Below are positions 38,710-51,912 of a DNA stretch of 64,000 nucleotides, piece after piece. The stretch comes from Eutrigla gurnardus. Its lineage: Eukaryota; Chordata; Actinopteri; Perciformes; Triglidae. The notes under the pieces were generated by a model. The model was not told the DNA's origin, made no database searches, and worked only from the letters and a program-made list of their open reading frames with translations. The stretch covers positions 8,219,819-8,283,818 of the forward strand of contig OY741281.1 in NCBI GenBank assembly GCA_963514095.1, written 5' to 3'. Positions within the stretch are counted from its first letter, which is position 1. Each line of letters begins with the position of its first letter. The position numbers and the translations under genes are program-made.

Positions 38710-41700
38710 ATGCTGCGCCAGGTGTTGCACGCGGGCCTGAGGACCTCCTTCCACGCGCTCGGTCGGTTCGTGGCGAGCCACCCGGTGTTCTTCGCCTCGG
38801 CGCCCGTGCTCATCTCCATCCTGCTGGGGGCCAGCTTCAGCCGGTACCGCGTGGAGGAGGACGTAGAGAGCCTGCTCGCGCCCAAGCACAGCCTGGCCAA
38901 GATAGAGGGCAACCTGGTGGACAGCCTGTTCCCCGTGAACCGCTCCAAGCACGCGCTCTACTCCGACCTGCAAACGCCGGGCCGCTACGGGCGCGTGATC
39001 GTCACCACCCGAAAGGGGAGCGTGCTGGACCCGGTTCATGTGGACACCATACTAAAGGTACGCACACTAGCTTTAACCACATTTCCAAACAATTTCTCAA
39101 AGTCAATTAGCTCCCACGGGCGCTGGCCCTGACAAACAAATGAAGGAGATTAAATCAAATATAACGCCATGAATATAAAATGCAGTAATAGTTAAATACA
39201 TGTAGGCTAATACAAGTACAAGCGCTTATATTAATGGACATAATTAACAAGTGTTTTCTTTTGCAAATATTTTAGTTTTTTAAGTTTAAAACCCCAAATA
39301 CACACAGTATCTACGTGATTTAAGCACTCTAAGGTTAAGAAGCTACTGCCAACTAAAAACACACACTGGAAAAGTAGCATATTTGGCAATTTAGCGTCTG
39401 TGCCATTTAAATCACAGTTTGTGCATCGTAAAACAAGGCTGCAGTCTATCTGCAGAATCCAACTTTAGAAATGAATCAATTAAAGTCCCATTCGGAAATG
39501 CACACAGAGGTAAAGGTCAGTGTCTGCAGGCCAGAGCACATATGCAAGCTATCTTCTTCTTCATTCTCAGTGATTGATAGATTAAACGGAGCGACACAGT
39601 CCCATTTCAAATAACCCAGACAACCTTTATAGTTATGAAGCGGGTCATTTTAATTACAAAGTGGAGTTACCTGGAACTCGGAGGCTTCTGTCTCTACCTT
39701 GGTATTCCTTAATGGGTTTATTCATTTGACACCCCTCTGGAGCAAGTTAGCCAAATTATTTCATCAAGTAACTTGGTTGTATTTAGATCTTGCGCACTAA
39801 TTCCCCTATTGTGTTTTGAAATCTACATACTCTCCGTCCACGCATCTTTGTGTGGGTGTCACAACTGGTTATTGTGACCCACTTTACATGAAACCGGAGC
39901 ACAGTGTTGGTCCATCGAGGACTGCCACAGTTAAGAGACTAGATTAGTGCTGTGCATCATTTACAGCCAACATGCTGTGGGAGAGAAACTGGTTGGTGCA
40001 TCAAAGAGTGTGATAAAATAAGAAATCACTGTTACATTATCCACTGGTACCAGGCAGCAACCTCTGGTTCTGAAAAGTGAAGCTGAAATGCCTTAAACTT
40101 GCATTCTCTCTGCTGGCCATCAGGGGGCGAGTCCTCTGGTTGCAAAAAGAAGTCCGATTGACGGTCTATGAAAATATGACAACATTTTATGGTCTCAATC
40201 GCTAGTTTCAAGTCTTCTTCAATACAGCATGATGTTTAATTTAGTAAATTAGGCTCCCATTTAGATGCTATGCCCATGCTTTAGGGCGTGGCTACCTTGT
40301 GATTGACAGGTCGCTACCACGGTGTCACTACTCCGGTCTGTCGGTACCGCACTACCAATGTAATTAGCTACTAAGATGACTTTAACACAACAATATCGTC
40401 ACTTCTGTTTACTGGTTGCAAAATTACCAAGATGACGACGGCAAAAATGCCGAACTCGAGGATTCCAAACCGCGGTGCACAAGCCAATGGGTGACATCAC
40501 TTCTCATATGCAGTCTGTGGCAGGTTCATGTGAGCTCCTACCTTTTGCTAAATGCCATGGAAACACCCCGCTGTGAGAACAGGTCTGAACTTGTTGAATG
40601 AGACAGCAACAGCAGTGATAGTCCGTGTAGAACTAGACAGCATCACCTCTTACAGCAAGAGTAAGCATTATAAGTCGCACCCAACGACTGCACTGGATTC
40701 TGGTCTTTTTAAGCTTCCGTCTGTGAAGGAATGGGAAACTCTTCCTCTTCTATGATGAATGTCATTCTGAATATGATTCATTAGTGACTGCGCAGCATTG
40801 AGAGTCAAAACACGTTCTTGCTCTTCGATTTTGAAGTCAAAACACAACGTTGTTGTTCAGGGAGACGCTTTTCTTGTTCTGATGAAAATGCAACGTCCCA
40901 TCTGTGGTGGAAATACCTTGATGTGATGTCACATGGTATCGCAAGAGTCAGGGCCAGTCGGTCAGTCCACTACGTTGGTCCAGACGGAAATATCTCAACA
41001 ACTATCGGATGGATTGTCACAAAATCTTGTCCAGACATCAATGGTTCCCAATAGGGCTGGGTTTGTGTTGTTGTAGGGAATAATAGTTTTTACATCATTA
41101 TTCTCATTTTCATTCAAAGGCATATTAAAATGATTGTGGTGTGATTGTTGTTGTTTTTTTTTTTGCAAGAATCTTTTCTTTAATTCAAAATATGTGTAGG
41201 CCAGAATATCTCTGCTGAATGGCGATATTTAAAGGAGCAATATATGACATTCAGAGCATTAATATAGCTGCAAACAACTATATAATGTCAGTAAACAGCA
41301 CAAAATACTAGATATATAGATTCAATTATATACTGTATATGGGAGAATTCATGAAAACTGACTGAATGGACCTTTTTAAAGTGAATTTGTTAAGTCACTT
41401 GGATCAGGAATTGTAATGTCCTACCAGGGACATCACTAACAATAGTTATGATATATTGATATCTTCTGGCAGTTAAAAAGTTACAAAAAAATTAAATGAA
41501 GAAATGTTCAATTTTACAACAGAACGCTGCATTGAAGGACCGGACTTTCAAAACAAATCATTTATCAAGAGACATTCCCACACACACACACACACACTCT
41601 CACACACCCTCCCTCTCTAAAGTCAATGCAGCACTCTGAGGTGGGAGACAGCTCTGCCCATGTTTGCTGTGGCAGAGACTGGCATCAGGCCTGTTGCTTA

Positions 41701-44700
41701 GTAACCAGTTCTGTGGCTGCTGGTACTGTTGTCCTCTCGCCATAGAAATGGAGGATTCTGAGACCACTATTGTTACTCTGTCTAGTACGACACGCACTCC
41801 CACGTATCTCTATCCCTTAAAGTAAGCAAATGAGCCCCACGCCGTGGGTTTTTGCTGTGCTGCACACAGAAAAAACTTCGACGGGACTTTTCATTTTCAT
41901 TCTTGCCTTGGTTTATTTGAGCGAAATTTTTGTGTGTGTTTTCTCTGCACTCAGCTCCACAAGCGGATCTACCAGATGCAGGTGACGGTCCCGGCCACAG
42001 GGGTCAACAGCTTCAACTACTCCTTCTCCTACCTCTGTCTCCCCGACGACAAGAACGTCTGCATCATCGATGACATCATCCGTGCCATGGAGGAGATCCA
42101 GTTGGCCCGCAACTCCAACCGCTCCGTCCCTATCCTGCGCTACCCGATCACGCAGCTGGCAGACGGACGGCAGGCGTACATCGGCCACCAGCTGGGTGGC
42201 GTGCAGGGCTGGGGCCCCAGCGGGGCGGTGCGAGGTCAGGGGGCGGGAGCCAGGGGAGAAGGTGTGCGTTCTGCCAGGGCGTTGCAGCTCACCTACTACC
42301 TCCAAGCCCGCGGCGGCCTGATGGACCGGGTGGCCAGCCAATGGGAAAAGGCCTTCTGTGCCGAGCTGCAGCACTTTGCAGCGTTGCACCCTAAGCTGGG
42401 CCTGTACCCTTCTACGTCCTCGTCTCTGAGGACAGACTTCCAGTTCTCCTCGGTGCTGGCACACCGCCCCCTGTTGGCCAGCTTGGGGGCGTGCGGCGTA
42501 CTGGCCGTCCTCTGCTGCTCTATGAGGGACTGTGTGAGGTCTAAACCCTGGTTGGGACTGCTGGCTCTGCTGTCGGTCACACTGTCAGGCCTCACTGCTG
42601 CTGGGATCCTCAACCTGACCGGGGCTACCTACAACTCCACATACCTGGGCATCCCTTTCGTCATGCTTGGTAGGTTTAAAGCTACTTTTTAACTCTCAAT
42701 GATACAATTATAAAAACACAAATATATATTTGACATTTTGAGCATTTATGAATCCATACATCCATGTCTTTATCGTCCATTTGTCTGGAAAAGTTTGGAT
42801 GTACCCTTTTTTGAGAGCTTATGGTTGTTGGACATTGGAAAATGTCAATAAAGAAACAATGGATTCCAGCACAGAGAAATCAAAGAAAAGGGAAGCTACC
42901 ACATGGAAGGTTGGAGCCCTGCTGAACAGTAGAATTTGCTTTCATTTCCCAGACTGTTTGTGTTCACCGTCTGCTTCTTCAGTACCTGTGATTTTGCAGT
43001 TGCCAGCCCCGGGCTGAATGCCATCCCGGTGCAGACGGATCATCAAAATGACTGACATGTGACGGGGCATGGCAGAGGCTTGACAAGGGTCTGACAAAGT
43101 AATGAGTTAGGGTTCTTGATGTCTGGATCTAGCCCCAAAGTGGGCATGCACAAGCCAGCATTTTCTCTCCTCATACCAGTTCAGATACAATTCAGGGTCT
43201 CTTGTCGGAAGTACCAATCCAATCCCATCTTTTTTTGATTCGTTTTGATGCGAGGGTACATGAGGGAACGCTGTGGCACTAAAAACAGCCGCCAAGTGTG
43301 ACTCAACGCATGTAAATAATAGTCGAAAGACAACATTTTATGAAGCAATGAAGAAACTGTATTTCACGCAGATTGATCACATCACCACTTCATGAGGTCA
43401 GTCCATGCGGGGAAGCGTGATGAGGATTAACCGTAATTCACAGAATAATTGCAGACTTGACGTGATGACTGCCACCATGCCACAGAACTCATGAGCAGGG
43501 AGCGCAAATCATTTGGAGTTTATTATAGAAAATAAAACACTTTTAATGAGAGAGTTAGTTTTGTACACACTAAATTTTTGTCTGTGATGAATGCGAGGTT
43601 AACATTATTTTTTTTAACCCTAAATACATTGGTAGTACTCTGAAAGCCTCTGCAAGCTTAATTATGCAGCAGCTTTTAACAGACTAGGAGCAAAAGTGCA
43701 TGGCATCTGTGTGAAGTCGTCCTTGCAGTTTGTCGTGAGTGCATGCATGCTTCATGTGCTGCATTTAACCCCCATCACACACATGTAGTCTTTACCATAA
43801 TTACTCTGTAATGTGGAGGAGGAAAGGCTGCTGTTAGGCTTAAAATAACCATAGCGAGTACAGAAGAGACGGGGGCTCGATGAAATATCACTCCAAATGG
43901 GAGCTGAGATAAGGATTCTCTGAGCAGAAAATGAAGTTAAGCTGTAGTTAGAAGGAAGGGAGGAAGGGAGGAAGGGAGAGAGGGGTTTTCAGCATCAAGT
44001 AGGCAGACAGAAAACAGTGGGAGGAGAGAAAGGAGGATGCGATTACACAGTAAAGAAAGAGGGTGAAATCCAATTATTATTTAATGTTTAAAAAAATGTG
44101 GATTTGTGACATTATTTTGCATCTTTCTCTTTCAGAATCAAAATAAATGTTTTCACACGGGGTCTTATTAACTTGTAAAGCTGGCACAAAAGACAAACTG
44201 ATGGGATAATGGTTGAGAATAGCAAGAAAGAAAGCTTGTTTGTGTACAAAGGGAGGTAGATTGATTATGTGAAGGTTTTGGGACATTATTTATCACAATC
44301 AGCTGCACAGCCATTTACATTCAAAACATTTAAATTGCTAGGTATCCAAGTTTCCGTGGGATTGCACCTCAAATGTGCCAGGAGTTTTGAGTATTGATGG
44401 AGTCAAGTACAGAAAATTGGCATCAGTGCTCGGCCAGATTTATAGTCCGGTTGCATCTAGAGCTAAAAAGATATTAGCCTTTTAATGAATTAGTCGATCT
44501 TCAGAAAAGTAATCTTCAACTTTGAAAAATAACTTAAAATGATTAATTATCAAAAGAAAAATGACATAATTTTAGCCCCTCTAATGTGATCAGTGTTTGC
44601 TTTTCTTTGATTTTTAACATTGTAAGTTGGATATCTTTGTTGTTTGACTAATTGACTAATAATCTGTGATACTGAGGCCTTTTGCCAACCAGAACATGAA

Positions 44701-47700
44701 GCAAAGCTACTGCCTGTATGTAAAAGGCGGACGTGGTCCTCATCATGGTCCTCATCAAGCCGTCACCATCCTAGTTTGTTTTTAGAACCAGCAGGGACAC
44801 GGGAGGTTGGCGCTAATGTTACAGTTAACTTTCATGAACTGGAAACACTATGAAAGGGTTAGAAATCTGGAAACAACGATAACTGATCAAATCAGAAAGA
44901 AATTAAAACAACAAGGTGAATATAATATAATACGAGACCTCAGCGTGAACGGGGAGAGCCGGGTAGCCAGAAGGTGATGTTTCAATGATGTGTTATGTGG
45001 TCGACCCGCCACCGGGGGGATTTAAAAAGCTCAGAACGTGGATCCCAAGAAGATGGAAAGCCAGCTAGTTGCCGCCATTATATGCATCAACATGTTGTAT
45101 ATAATGCACAGCAACTTCACTTGCACCACGAGCAAAGGAAACTCAACTCTCGGTTCACCTGCCATTGTTGTTTTGGTGCGCTAGGGATTATCGTATTTAC
45201 GATGCTTATTTAATACGCCACACTGTCGCCAAGTCCATCGTGTTACGCTTTGCGCTCTCTCTGGTCCTGCAACGCCCTGGACGCTTGTCTAAAAGGAGAC
45301 ACCGTTATGCCGTGATTATGGCGGGATCTCTGTGTATAACCACCTACAGTCTATCAGCAATATTAACCTCAGCGCCTCTTCCATTATCATTCACTGTCTA
45401 ATTCCCTTTCTGTCTCTCCCGCTCTCTCACTCACTTACTCACACACACAGTCACAGATCAGCAGACTTCAGCATCTCAGTTGCACCTACGCCTGAAGTGT
45501 CTGTACGTTACGCCTCTGCTAAGGTGTTAAGTGTTTCGCCATGGTGAGGTCGTTGGAGGGGGCAGTGGAAGGGGTGGGGGGGGGGATACTTGTGTCACTG
45601 GTGACTCATGGATGCCATGGCAACCACGGTTAGAGGAAACCATTAAAAACCATTTGCGGCTCGTCTATAAACACGTATGTGCATGCAGGTGGAGACGTGG
45701 AGGCGGTGCATTTAAACCACCTCGAATGGACGTTGATGCGAATCATTGAATGCAGCATCATAACTGTATTCTTTACATGATATAACTGTTTGAAGCAACA
45801 AGTCTATTCATTAAGGGTGTTTTTGCTACTCAACATATGGTCATTTCACATGCTTCTAGTTCAAACAGGACTGAGATGTGACAATATGAGGCGAGGATAG
45901 TTCACAGGCAGGCAGACTTGAGTTTTAGCACTTGCTTGTGCAACGTTGTGATCCCCCAAAATGAATAAAGTGAAGGAAAGCAGGGAGCATTCGAAGCATT
46001 ATCGGGAAAGGAAAAAGATTGGTTGGAAATTAGCTCGTTTTTATGTTTGGAGACTGAGCCGAATACAAAATTTGTGGGCTGTAAAACCAAAGCAATAAGC
46101 TGTAAGAGGCTAAAATGCTTCATAGTGCTTCACTGAAGTCCAGGCTTAATGATCTGTGGGTTTATCATTTCCAGCCACCCGTTTTTATATTGCATGTAGT
46201 CCTTTGATCAGTTGTTATTATAAAAATGTGAAGGAGTGCAGCTTTAAGTATTTATAATACAAAAAATAATTCATTCTTGAGTGAAAATGTTTCGTACCGC
46301 ACCAAACATTTCATTTATTATCTCATTCTCCCATCAGGCCACGGGCTTTTCGGCTCCTTCGAGATGCTGTCGTCATGGAGGCGGACCCGGGAGGACCAGC
46401 ATGTGAAGGAGCGCGTGGCGAGCGTCTTCGAGGACGTCATGCTGCGTTTCTCCGGCTCCACCATGCTCCACCTGATGACCCTGGGCCTGGCCGCCTCGCC
46501 GCTCACCAACATGGAGGCCGTCCGGCTCTTCTGCCGCACCGCCGCCTTGGCCGTCACCATCAGCTACGTTTACATGTTGTCCTTCTACAGCTCCTGCCTG
46601 GTGTTCACCGGGTACTTAGAGACCGGGTACAGACACGGCTGCTTCTGCCGGCGGGTCCCCAAACAGGACCGGCTGGACTCTAAGCCGGCCTGGTACAGGT
46701 GTCTCATGCACACGCGCTACCAGGACGAGGCTCCGGCAACCAATCCACCGCACGGCGTCTGTCACAGCCGCGCTCACACGCCGAACTCTAACCAAACGCA
46801 CACGCATGCACACACACACCCGCACATGGCGAACAACCCTGCAGCGCACGTACACGACCATGTCGGCAACTCCACGCACCCACTCCCACACCCGCACACA
46901 CTCACACATTCCACAGCGAACACGGACCCTAATCCTCAGGACTCTCATCTCTTGCTGGGGTGTGTGAGGCGTTGCTATGGAGACTGGATCACTAACACCT
47001 ATGTCAAACCCTTTGTGGTTCTGCTATATCTGGTTTACATCTCCTTTGGATTGATGGGCTTCCTGCAGGTGAGGCAACAAAAATACAGCAACTGTCATTT
47101 TGTTGCAGCAAACGACCGCATCGCCCTCATTTAGACAGCGTTCTGTCATCGCGCCGCTCAATACTTATTTACTACCCACAGTCGTGACTTCACATCCTTG
47201 TCTGGAGACGGTGCGGTGTTATTTCATTGGAGAAGAAGTCTAATGTGATGATAAAATTAAGGGAATTAATCAAAGGCACACCATTTTCCGAATGAAACGT
47301 GCATGACTCAGCATGAATCCTTCATGTCCATAAATGACTAGTACAATTGAATTTCACACAAGCTATAAATTGTAGCATTTTGAAATATAGTTTTATAATT
47401 TAACAGGACAATATATAATTTAGACTCATCCATGTACTACAGTTAAAAAGGAGTTTTGGTATATAAGTTATATATTATAGTATTGTCTAATACTATTACT
47501 ACAACAATTTCTGTCCAAATTTTAGGAGACCACAGGTTATCTGTTACGTCTTACATATTGCTGTTGATTCCAATGGTGTTTAAAGGAATCCTTAAAATTC
47601 CCATTTGTATATCAATTACTAATCATGCGTAAGCTTGAATTCCTAAAGAAAACTTAGATTTTCTTGAATGTTTCTTTGGTAAACTACTGCCTCATGCACA

Positions 47701-49388
47701 GTTTCACTGCGCAAGCATGAAAGGGCCGCGGTGGAAGTGTTTAATATGGTGACATTTTGGCAAAAATCATTCAGTACCCCCTACTCACTATCCAGGGAGG
47801 AAGGGGATTATATCATGAGCTTGACAAAAACCTTTTTCGAGACACTCATTTTCTCTGCACCGTGTATTACATCACTGCTGTCACGGGATTAATGCGTACC
47901 AGATAAATGGGAACTGGGGGACCATCCATACTAAACACAGACTATTTTTTGTAAGCTAATTTTTTGTAATCAAACTTAGCCTGGTAATTATTGATGTTGC
48001 GTATATGTCTAGGACTTTTATTGTGAAAGATAATAATGAAAGGAGCAGTATACACTGTGGACGCAATAAGCATATTTTCGCTATATTGGCATGCGATAAA
48101 AAGAATTCAAGGTAGCATGCGGCGAGTAATTGATATGCAAATAGTCATTTTGAGAGTGAAGTATTCCTTAAAGATATTCAGTTTGTTTCTCTCAATTATT
48201 TTGGTCACTATGTGGCATACTCATATTTACGTACTAAAAAACACATGAACGTTTTAATTTTAACAAATATGTTTCTGTTATCGACAGGTGACCCAGGGTT
48301 CAGACCCCAGTGCACTGGTTGCCATGGATACAGCGACAGTATTGTACACCCGTGCCCAGCAGCGATACTTCAGCTCGTACTCCCCTGTCATTGGATTTTA
48401 CATTTACGAAAGCGCCCCCTACTGGAATGCCTCAGTGCAGCGGGACCTGCTGGAATACGCCAAAGGCTTCCAGCGAATCAGCTGGCTGGAAGCTTACCTG
48501 AACTACCTTTCGGATCGCAACCAGTCCACCAGCCAGCCACGGGAAAACTTCACCCACACACTCCGCCACTCCTTCCTCCGCGAGCCGCAGTTCGCCCACT
48601 TTGCGGATGACATCATATTTGCGGAGCGCGGCCAGGGCGAGGAACCAGACGTGGCGGCGTCCCGAATATTCCTGGTGGCCAAGACGACGGAGAACAAGCG
48701 CGAGGAGATGTCAGTGCTCTTAGACACGCTGCGACGCCTGTCGCTGACCTCGCGTGTCCGCTTCCTAATCTTCAACCCCTCCTTCGTCTACCTGGACCGC
48801 TACGCCGCGGCGGTCAGCTCCCCCCTCAGACACTCACTGCTGGCGGTGCTCTTCCTGTTGGGTCTGTCCTCGCTGGCCGTCGTGGACCCGCTGGTCTCCG
48901 TGTGGCTCGGCCTCACCCTGCTCTCCGTGCAGTTCGGGGTGCTGGGTTTCATGACCTTGTGGGGCGTGGAGTTGGACTGCATGTCTGTGTTGTGTCTGAT
49001 CTCAGCCTTGGGACACTCGGCAGACTGCAGCGGCCCGCTCCTCTGCGGTTTCGCCTCGGGCCGGGGCGACAGCAGGACTCGCTGGGTGAGAGTGGCGCTG
49101 GAGAGACACGGGGTTCCCTCTCTACAGACGCTCATCTGCTACGGCGCCGCCCTGGTGCCTGTCGGCTCCGTGCGCTCCAACCTCACACACACACTGTTTC
49201 GCTGCCTCACCCTCACGGCCGGCTGCTCGGCCCTGCACACGCTCGCGTTCCTGCCCACCCTCCTCACCTTCCTGCCTCCCTCCAAAAGCCGGGGACACCC
49301 GGCCGACGGAGAGGGGCAGCGGCAGGAGGTGGAGTGCGTCGAAATGAACGACAGCACTCGAGTGGTCGACCAGATCACCACCGTCTGA
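38710..49388 (+). CDS. ptchd1: patched domain-containing protein 1
   Basis: Exons: 38710-39057, 41955-42669, 46338-47068, 48288-49388, joining in frame to 964 aa (human 888). PTCHD1 is a multi-pass, sterol-sensing-domain-related membrane protein of neurons; human loss causes X-linked intellectual disability and autism. The start MLRQVLHAGLRT matches the human start. The first membrane segment (about 25-45, HPVFFASAPV) is followed by a large lumenal loop with SLFPVNRSKH and LYSDLQTPGRYG, a membrane block with CCSMRDCVRSKPWLGLL, and a second repeat starting at WITNTYVKPFVVL. The C terminus RVVDQITTV retains the PDZ-binding ITTV. Extra residues relative to human are a Gly/Arg-rich stretch after HQLGGV and a His/Thr/Pro-rich stretch at about 490-556. 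The intron 47069-48287 appears additional to the three-exon human gene. An in-frame ATG at 38644 could add 22 residues, but the conserved start favours 38710. Confidence 0.95.
40070..40530 (+). repeat. dispersed repeat, family B, in ptchd1 intron 1
   Basis: Shares ordered blocks with 29310-29600 in its left half. The right half (CCAAGATGACGACGGCAAAA, then CCAATGGGTGACATCACTTC, ending near TATGCAGTCTGTGG) resembles 58195-58265, so this is the longest copy in the window. Confidence 0.6.
40950..41055 (-). repeat. single unit of repeat family C, reversed, in ptchd1 intron 1
   Basis: On the minus strand it reads GACAATCCATCCGATAGTTG then TTGAGATATTTCCGTCTGGA, close to the units of the 14726-15372 array. 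Confidence 0.55.
44455..44685 (+). repeat. MITE-like repeat, family A, in ptchd1 intron 2
   Basis: GAATTAGTCGATCTTCAGAA at the left, CTCTAATGTGATCAGTG then GGATATCTTTGTTG in the middle and GACTAATTGACTAATAATC at the right give the same order of islands as 8288-8610. Confidence 0.4.
46750..46940 (+). other. ptchd1: CA-repeat-derived His/Thr/Pro-rich coding insertion in ptchd1 exon 3
   Basis: This stretch stays in the ptchd1 reading frame and encodes about 60 residues dominated by His, Thr, Pro and Asn (for example THTHAHTHPH). At DNA level it is a degenerate CACACG/CACACA repeat. In human the corresponding loop before the WITNTYVKPF segment is much shorter and acidic. Confidence 0.8.
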
Positions 49389-49931
49389 GCATGGGATGAT
49401 GTTGTTTTTTCGGCCCCTCGGTTGCCATAGTGACTGCCGGCAGGGAATTGGTTCGCTGTAGTCTGAGCAGCCGCTCTGCATCTGCAGAAAAGAATGCTGA
49501 TCCTTGTGAAGAGAGGAAGAAAGGGGGGGGGGGGGGTTCAGTGAGACAAAGACAAGAGGAAAATAAAGGTAGAGGGTCGAGAGGAAACGATAAAGGAGAT
49601 TGGGAGGCTAGAAGATGAGAAAGGAAAATGAGGGGTGTCCGATGCAGTGTATCCATGGTTACCTGCTTGTTGCTAGTGCAGTGTGGCATGCGAACGAGCT
49701 CTTTCCCGAACAGCCAATTTACAAGTTGAGGATCAGCTGAGGTCGGGCCTGGCTGTGACGTTACCACACAGGAAGTGCCACATTTTTTCACGTGTCCAAA
49801 AGTTGCTTTAGATCTGATCACACTGTTTGGCTACTGCTATCTGTTCACCATATCAAGTTGCACAAATTCAGCTACAATGACATGAGGCAATCATCTGTAT
49901 GACTCCAGTATTTCTACTTTAATGCCAGGCC
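49389..49931 (+). other. ptchd1: ptchd1 3' untranslated region (inferred)
   Basis: Non-coding sequence from the stop to the first canonical poly(A) signal. It includes a run of 13 G near 49525-49537. Confidence 0.45.
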
Positions 49932-49937
49932 AATAAA
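49932..49937 (+). terminator. ptchd1: candidate ptchd1 polyadenylation signal AATAAA
   Basis: A canonical AATAAA lies 544 bases after the stop. Longer 3' ends are possible since neuronal genes often use distal sites. Confidence 0.45.
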
Positions 49938-51194
49938 GTCAAATCAAGAAAACATGCTTGTAAGTGGTTTGGGCTTTGATGCGGGTTGAAATGCATACGA
50001 ACACTGCTGGTGCTTTTAGATGGAACAGTTTACAACATTTGCCTTGAGTTTAAGACTAAAATACAATATCATAAGTCAATAAATGCATTCTTACCATTAA
50101 GCACTCAAAGCACAACATTTGTGACACTTTGTCAAATGGCTTCTTAAAGCTGCATTTGTAAAAATAACTTTTTAAAACTATATTATCAAGTTGCCATTAT
50201 TATTATTTGATTGCCTATTAATAATGCAATTGTTGGATTTACCGTAGTTTGCAAAGGTCGCTGATGTAGGATTATATTTTAATTTGACAAATTGTGTCCT
50301 AATGACAAATGAATATTGAGCCATTTTGCATCAAAGCAAACATCGGCTCCAACCGACAAAACCTGATATCAACACAACTCTGTTTTATACATCATGATTA
50401 TATAGTATAACGGTAATAGTCAGCCAATCCCTATGTGTGTCAAAACCCTCAAACATCTCTTCATGTAAGGCACATGTGAGGAAAAACACACATTTTTATT
50501 CACTTTTATTCATAAATGTCTGATCAGTCAGATCCTCAAATAGTGTATATAATATATAATGTGGTCTGAGATTTAACCAGGAAATGATACCGGCAGCAGA
50601 ACTACAGTTTCTCCTTGTGTCCTTCTTCAATCCATGAAACGGTTGAATCAAAGTATTGTTCTCTTTCAACCTCCTGTGATTCTCCCCCCCGTGAGGGAAA
50701 GAAGCGTGCTGCCTTTTTCCTCTTTTATTCCTGTATTTGTCTCGGTGGTCGACGGCCTCGGTGTGTGGGAGTGCTTCCTATTGTTAATCCGTGCTCCTTG
50801 CTGACACTTGAATGAAAGTATTGTTCAGGATCTGTATGCAGGTGCCACAACCATCAGTGAGATAACGGCATCATGCCTCGCCACGGCCAGCTTCCCACCC
50901 ATGAACGCTGCCAGTTGGTTTTTCTTAAGTACAAATGCAAGACCTCCAAACTGGGGCTGCGTCATCTTTTGTAAAAAAAAATAGTACTTACACAATTACA
51001 GGGCTGAGGACAGTTTGTTCCAATTCAAATCTGCACACAATGGGCCACTGCTTTGGTGCATGTTCTGTAGAAATGTTAGACTGTAGGAACATTTTGTAAT
51101 CAAAAAAACGTGTTCTCCAAAATTGCCAAATTCTTGGAAAAATCAGCATAGTGCTATTTATCTCAGTAAACTTACCCCTAAGACTAAGAGATAC
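49938..51194. other. intergenic, nothing recognised
   Basis: AT-rich sequence with no supported coding frame, RNA gene or element boundary. Confidence 0.45.
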
Positions 51195-51712
51195 TTTGTG
51201 TTATTACTTTCTCCTTCAGGGAGTGATGTCCAGTAAATCGTGTGAGCAGGTAAGGGGATCTCACTCAGGGAGATTTTGGCAGGACAGTCGGGTCATACAG
51301 AAACTCAATGTACCCAAGAGGTGACCTTTGTCTGACTACTAATACCCGCCTACTTCTAGACCCGAACTGCTCTTAAAGGCAGGATTGGTTATCTTCAAAT
51401 ATAATTTTGTCATATTTCATTAGATTCTCATTACATCCTGACAGCAATTATTGAATTAAATGCTCTGCCCAAAAAGATGGTGTGTGTGTCTGTCGCTGGA
51501 CAGGCCGAATGAAATGATTGGACCGGTCTGTCTACCTGTGCACAATCAGCCCTTGCGCTCATTGTTCATCTTCCACAAGCTGCTAGCTTGAGAGCTGTGA
51601 GTATGAACAAGTTCTTTGTATACTTTCATAATGATAACTTTAGGGGAGTGGCTCTTGGAGGAAGGCCGTTTTTTCTTGCTAGCTTAGCAACTTTTGAAGC
51701 TAGTGCTGATAG
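51195..51712. repeat. probable dispersed DNA-element fragment cut by the assembly gap
   Basis: Phrases such as AAAGGCAGGATTGGTTATCTT, CTACCTGTGCACAATCAG and ACAAGCTGCTAGCTTGAGAG recall a common teleost non-autonomous element. This is from memory, and the right part is lost in the N run. Confidence 0.3.
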
Positions 51713-51912
51713 NNNNNNNNNNNNNNNNNNNNNNNNNNNNNNNNNNNNNNNNNNNNNNNNNNNNNNNNNNNNNNNNNNNNNNNNNNNNNNNNNNNNNNNN
51801 NNNNNNNNNNNNNNNNNNNNNNNNNNNNNNNNNNNNNNNNNNNNNNNNNNNNNNNNNNNNNNNNNNNNNNNNNNNNNNNNNNNNNNNNNNNNNNNNNNNN
51901 NNNNNNNNNNNN
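51713..51912. other. assembly gap of 200 N
   Basis: Exactly 200 N, a usual placeholder size, so the true length is unknown. Protein frames drawn across it are meaningless. Confidence 0.99.

Noticed and set aside
38433..38948. 171-codon minus-strand ORF over the ptchd1 promoter and exon 1
   Set aside because: Antisense to a conserved coding exon in GC-rich DNA, where stops are rare. No domain or homology is apparent.
41913..42464. 183-codon minus-strand ORF
   Set aside because: Shadow of ptchd1 exon 2 on the opposite strand, with no independent support.
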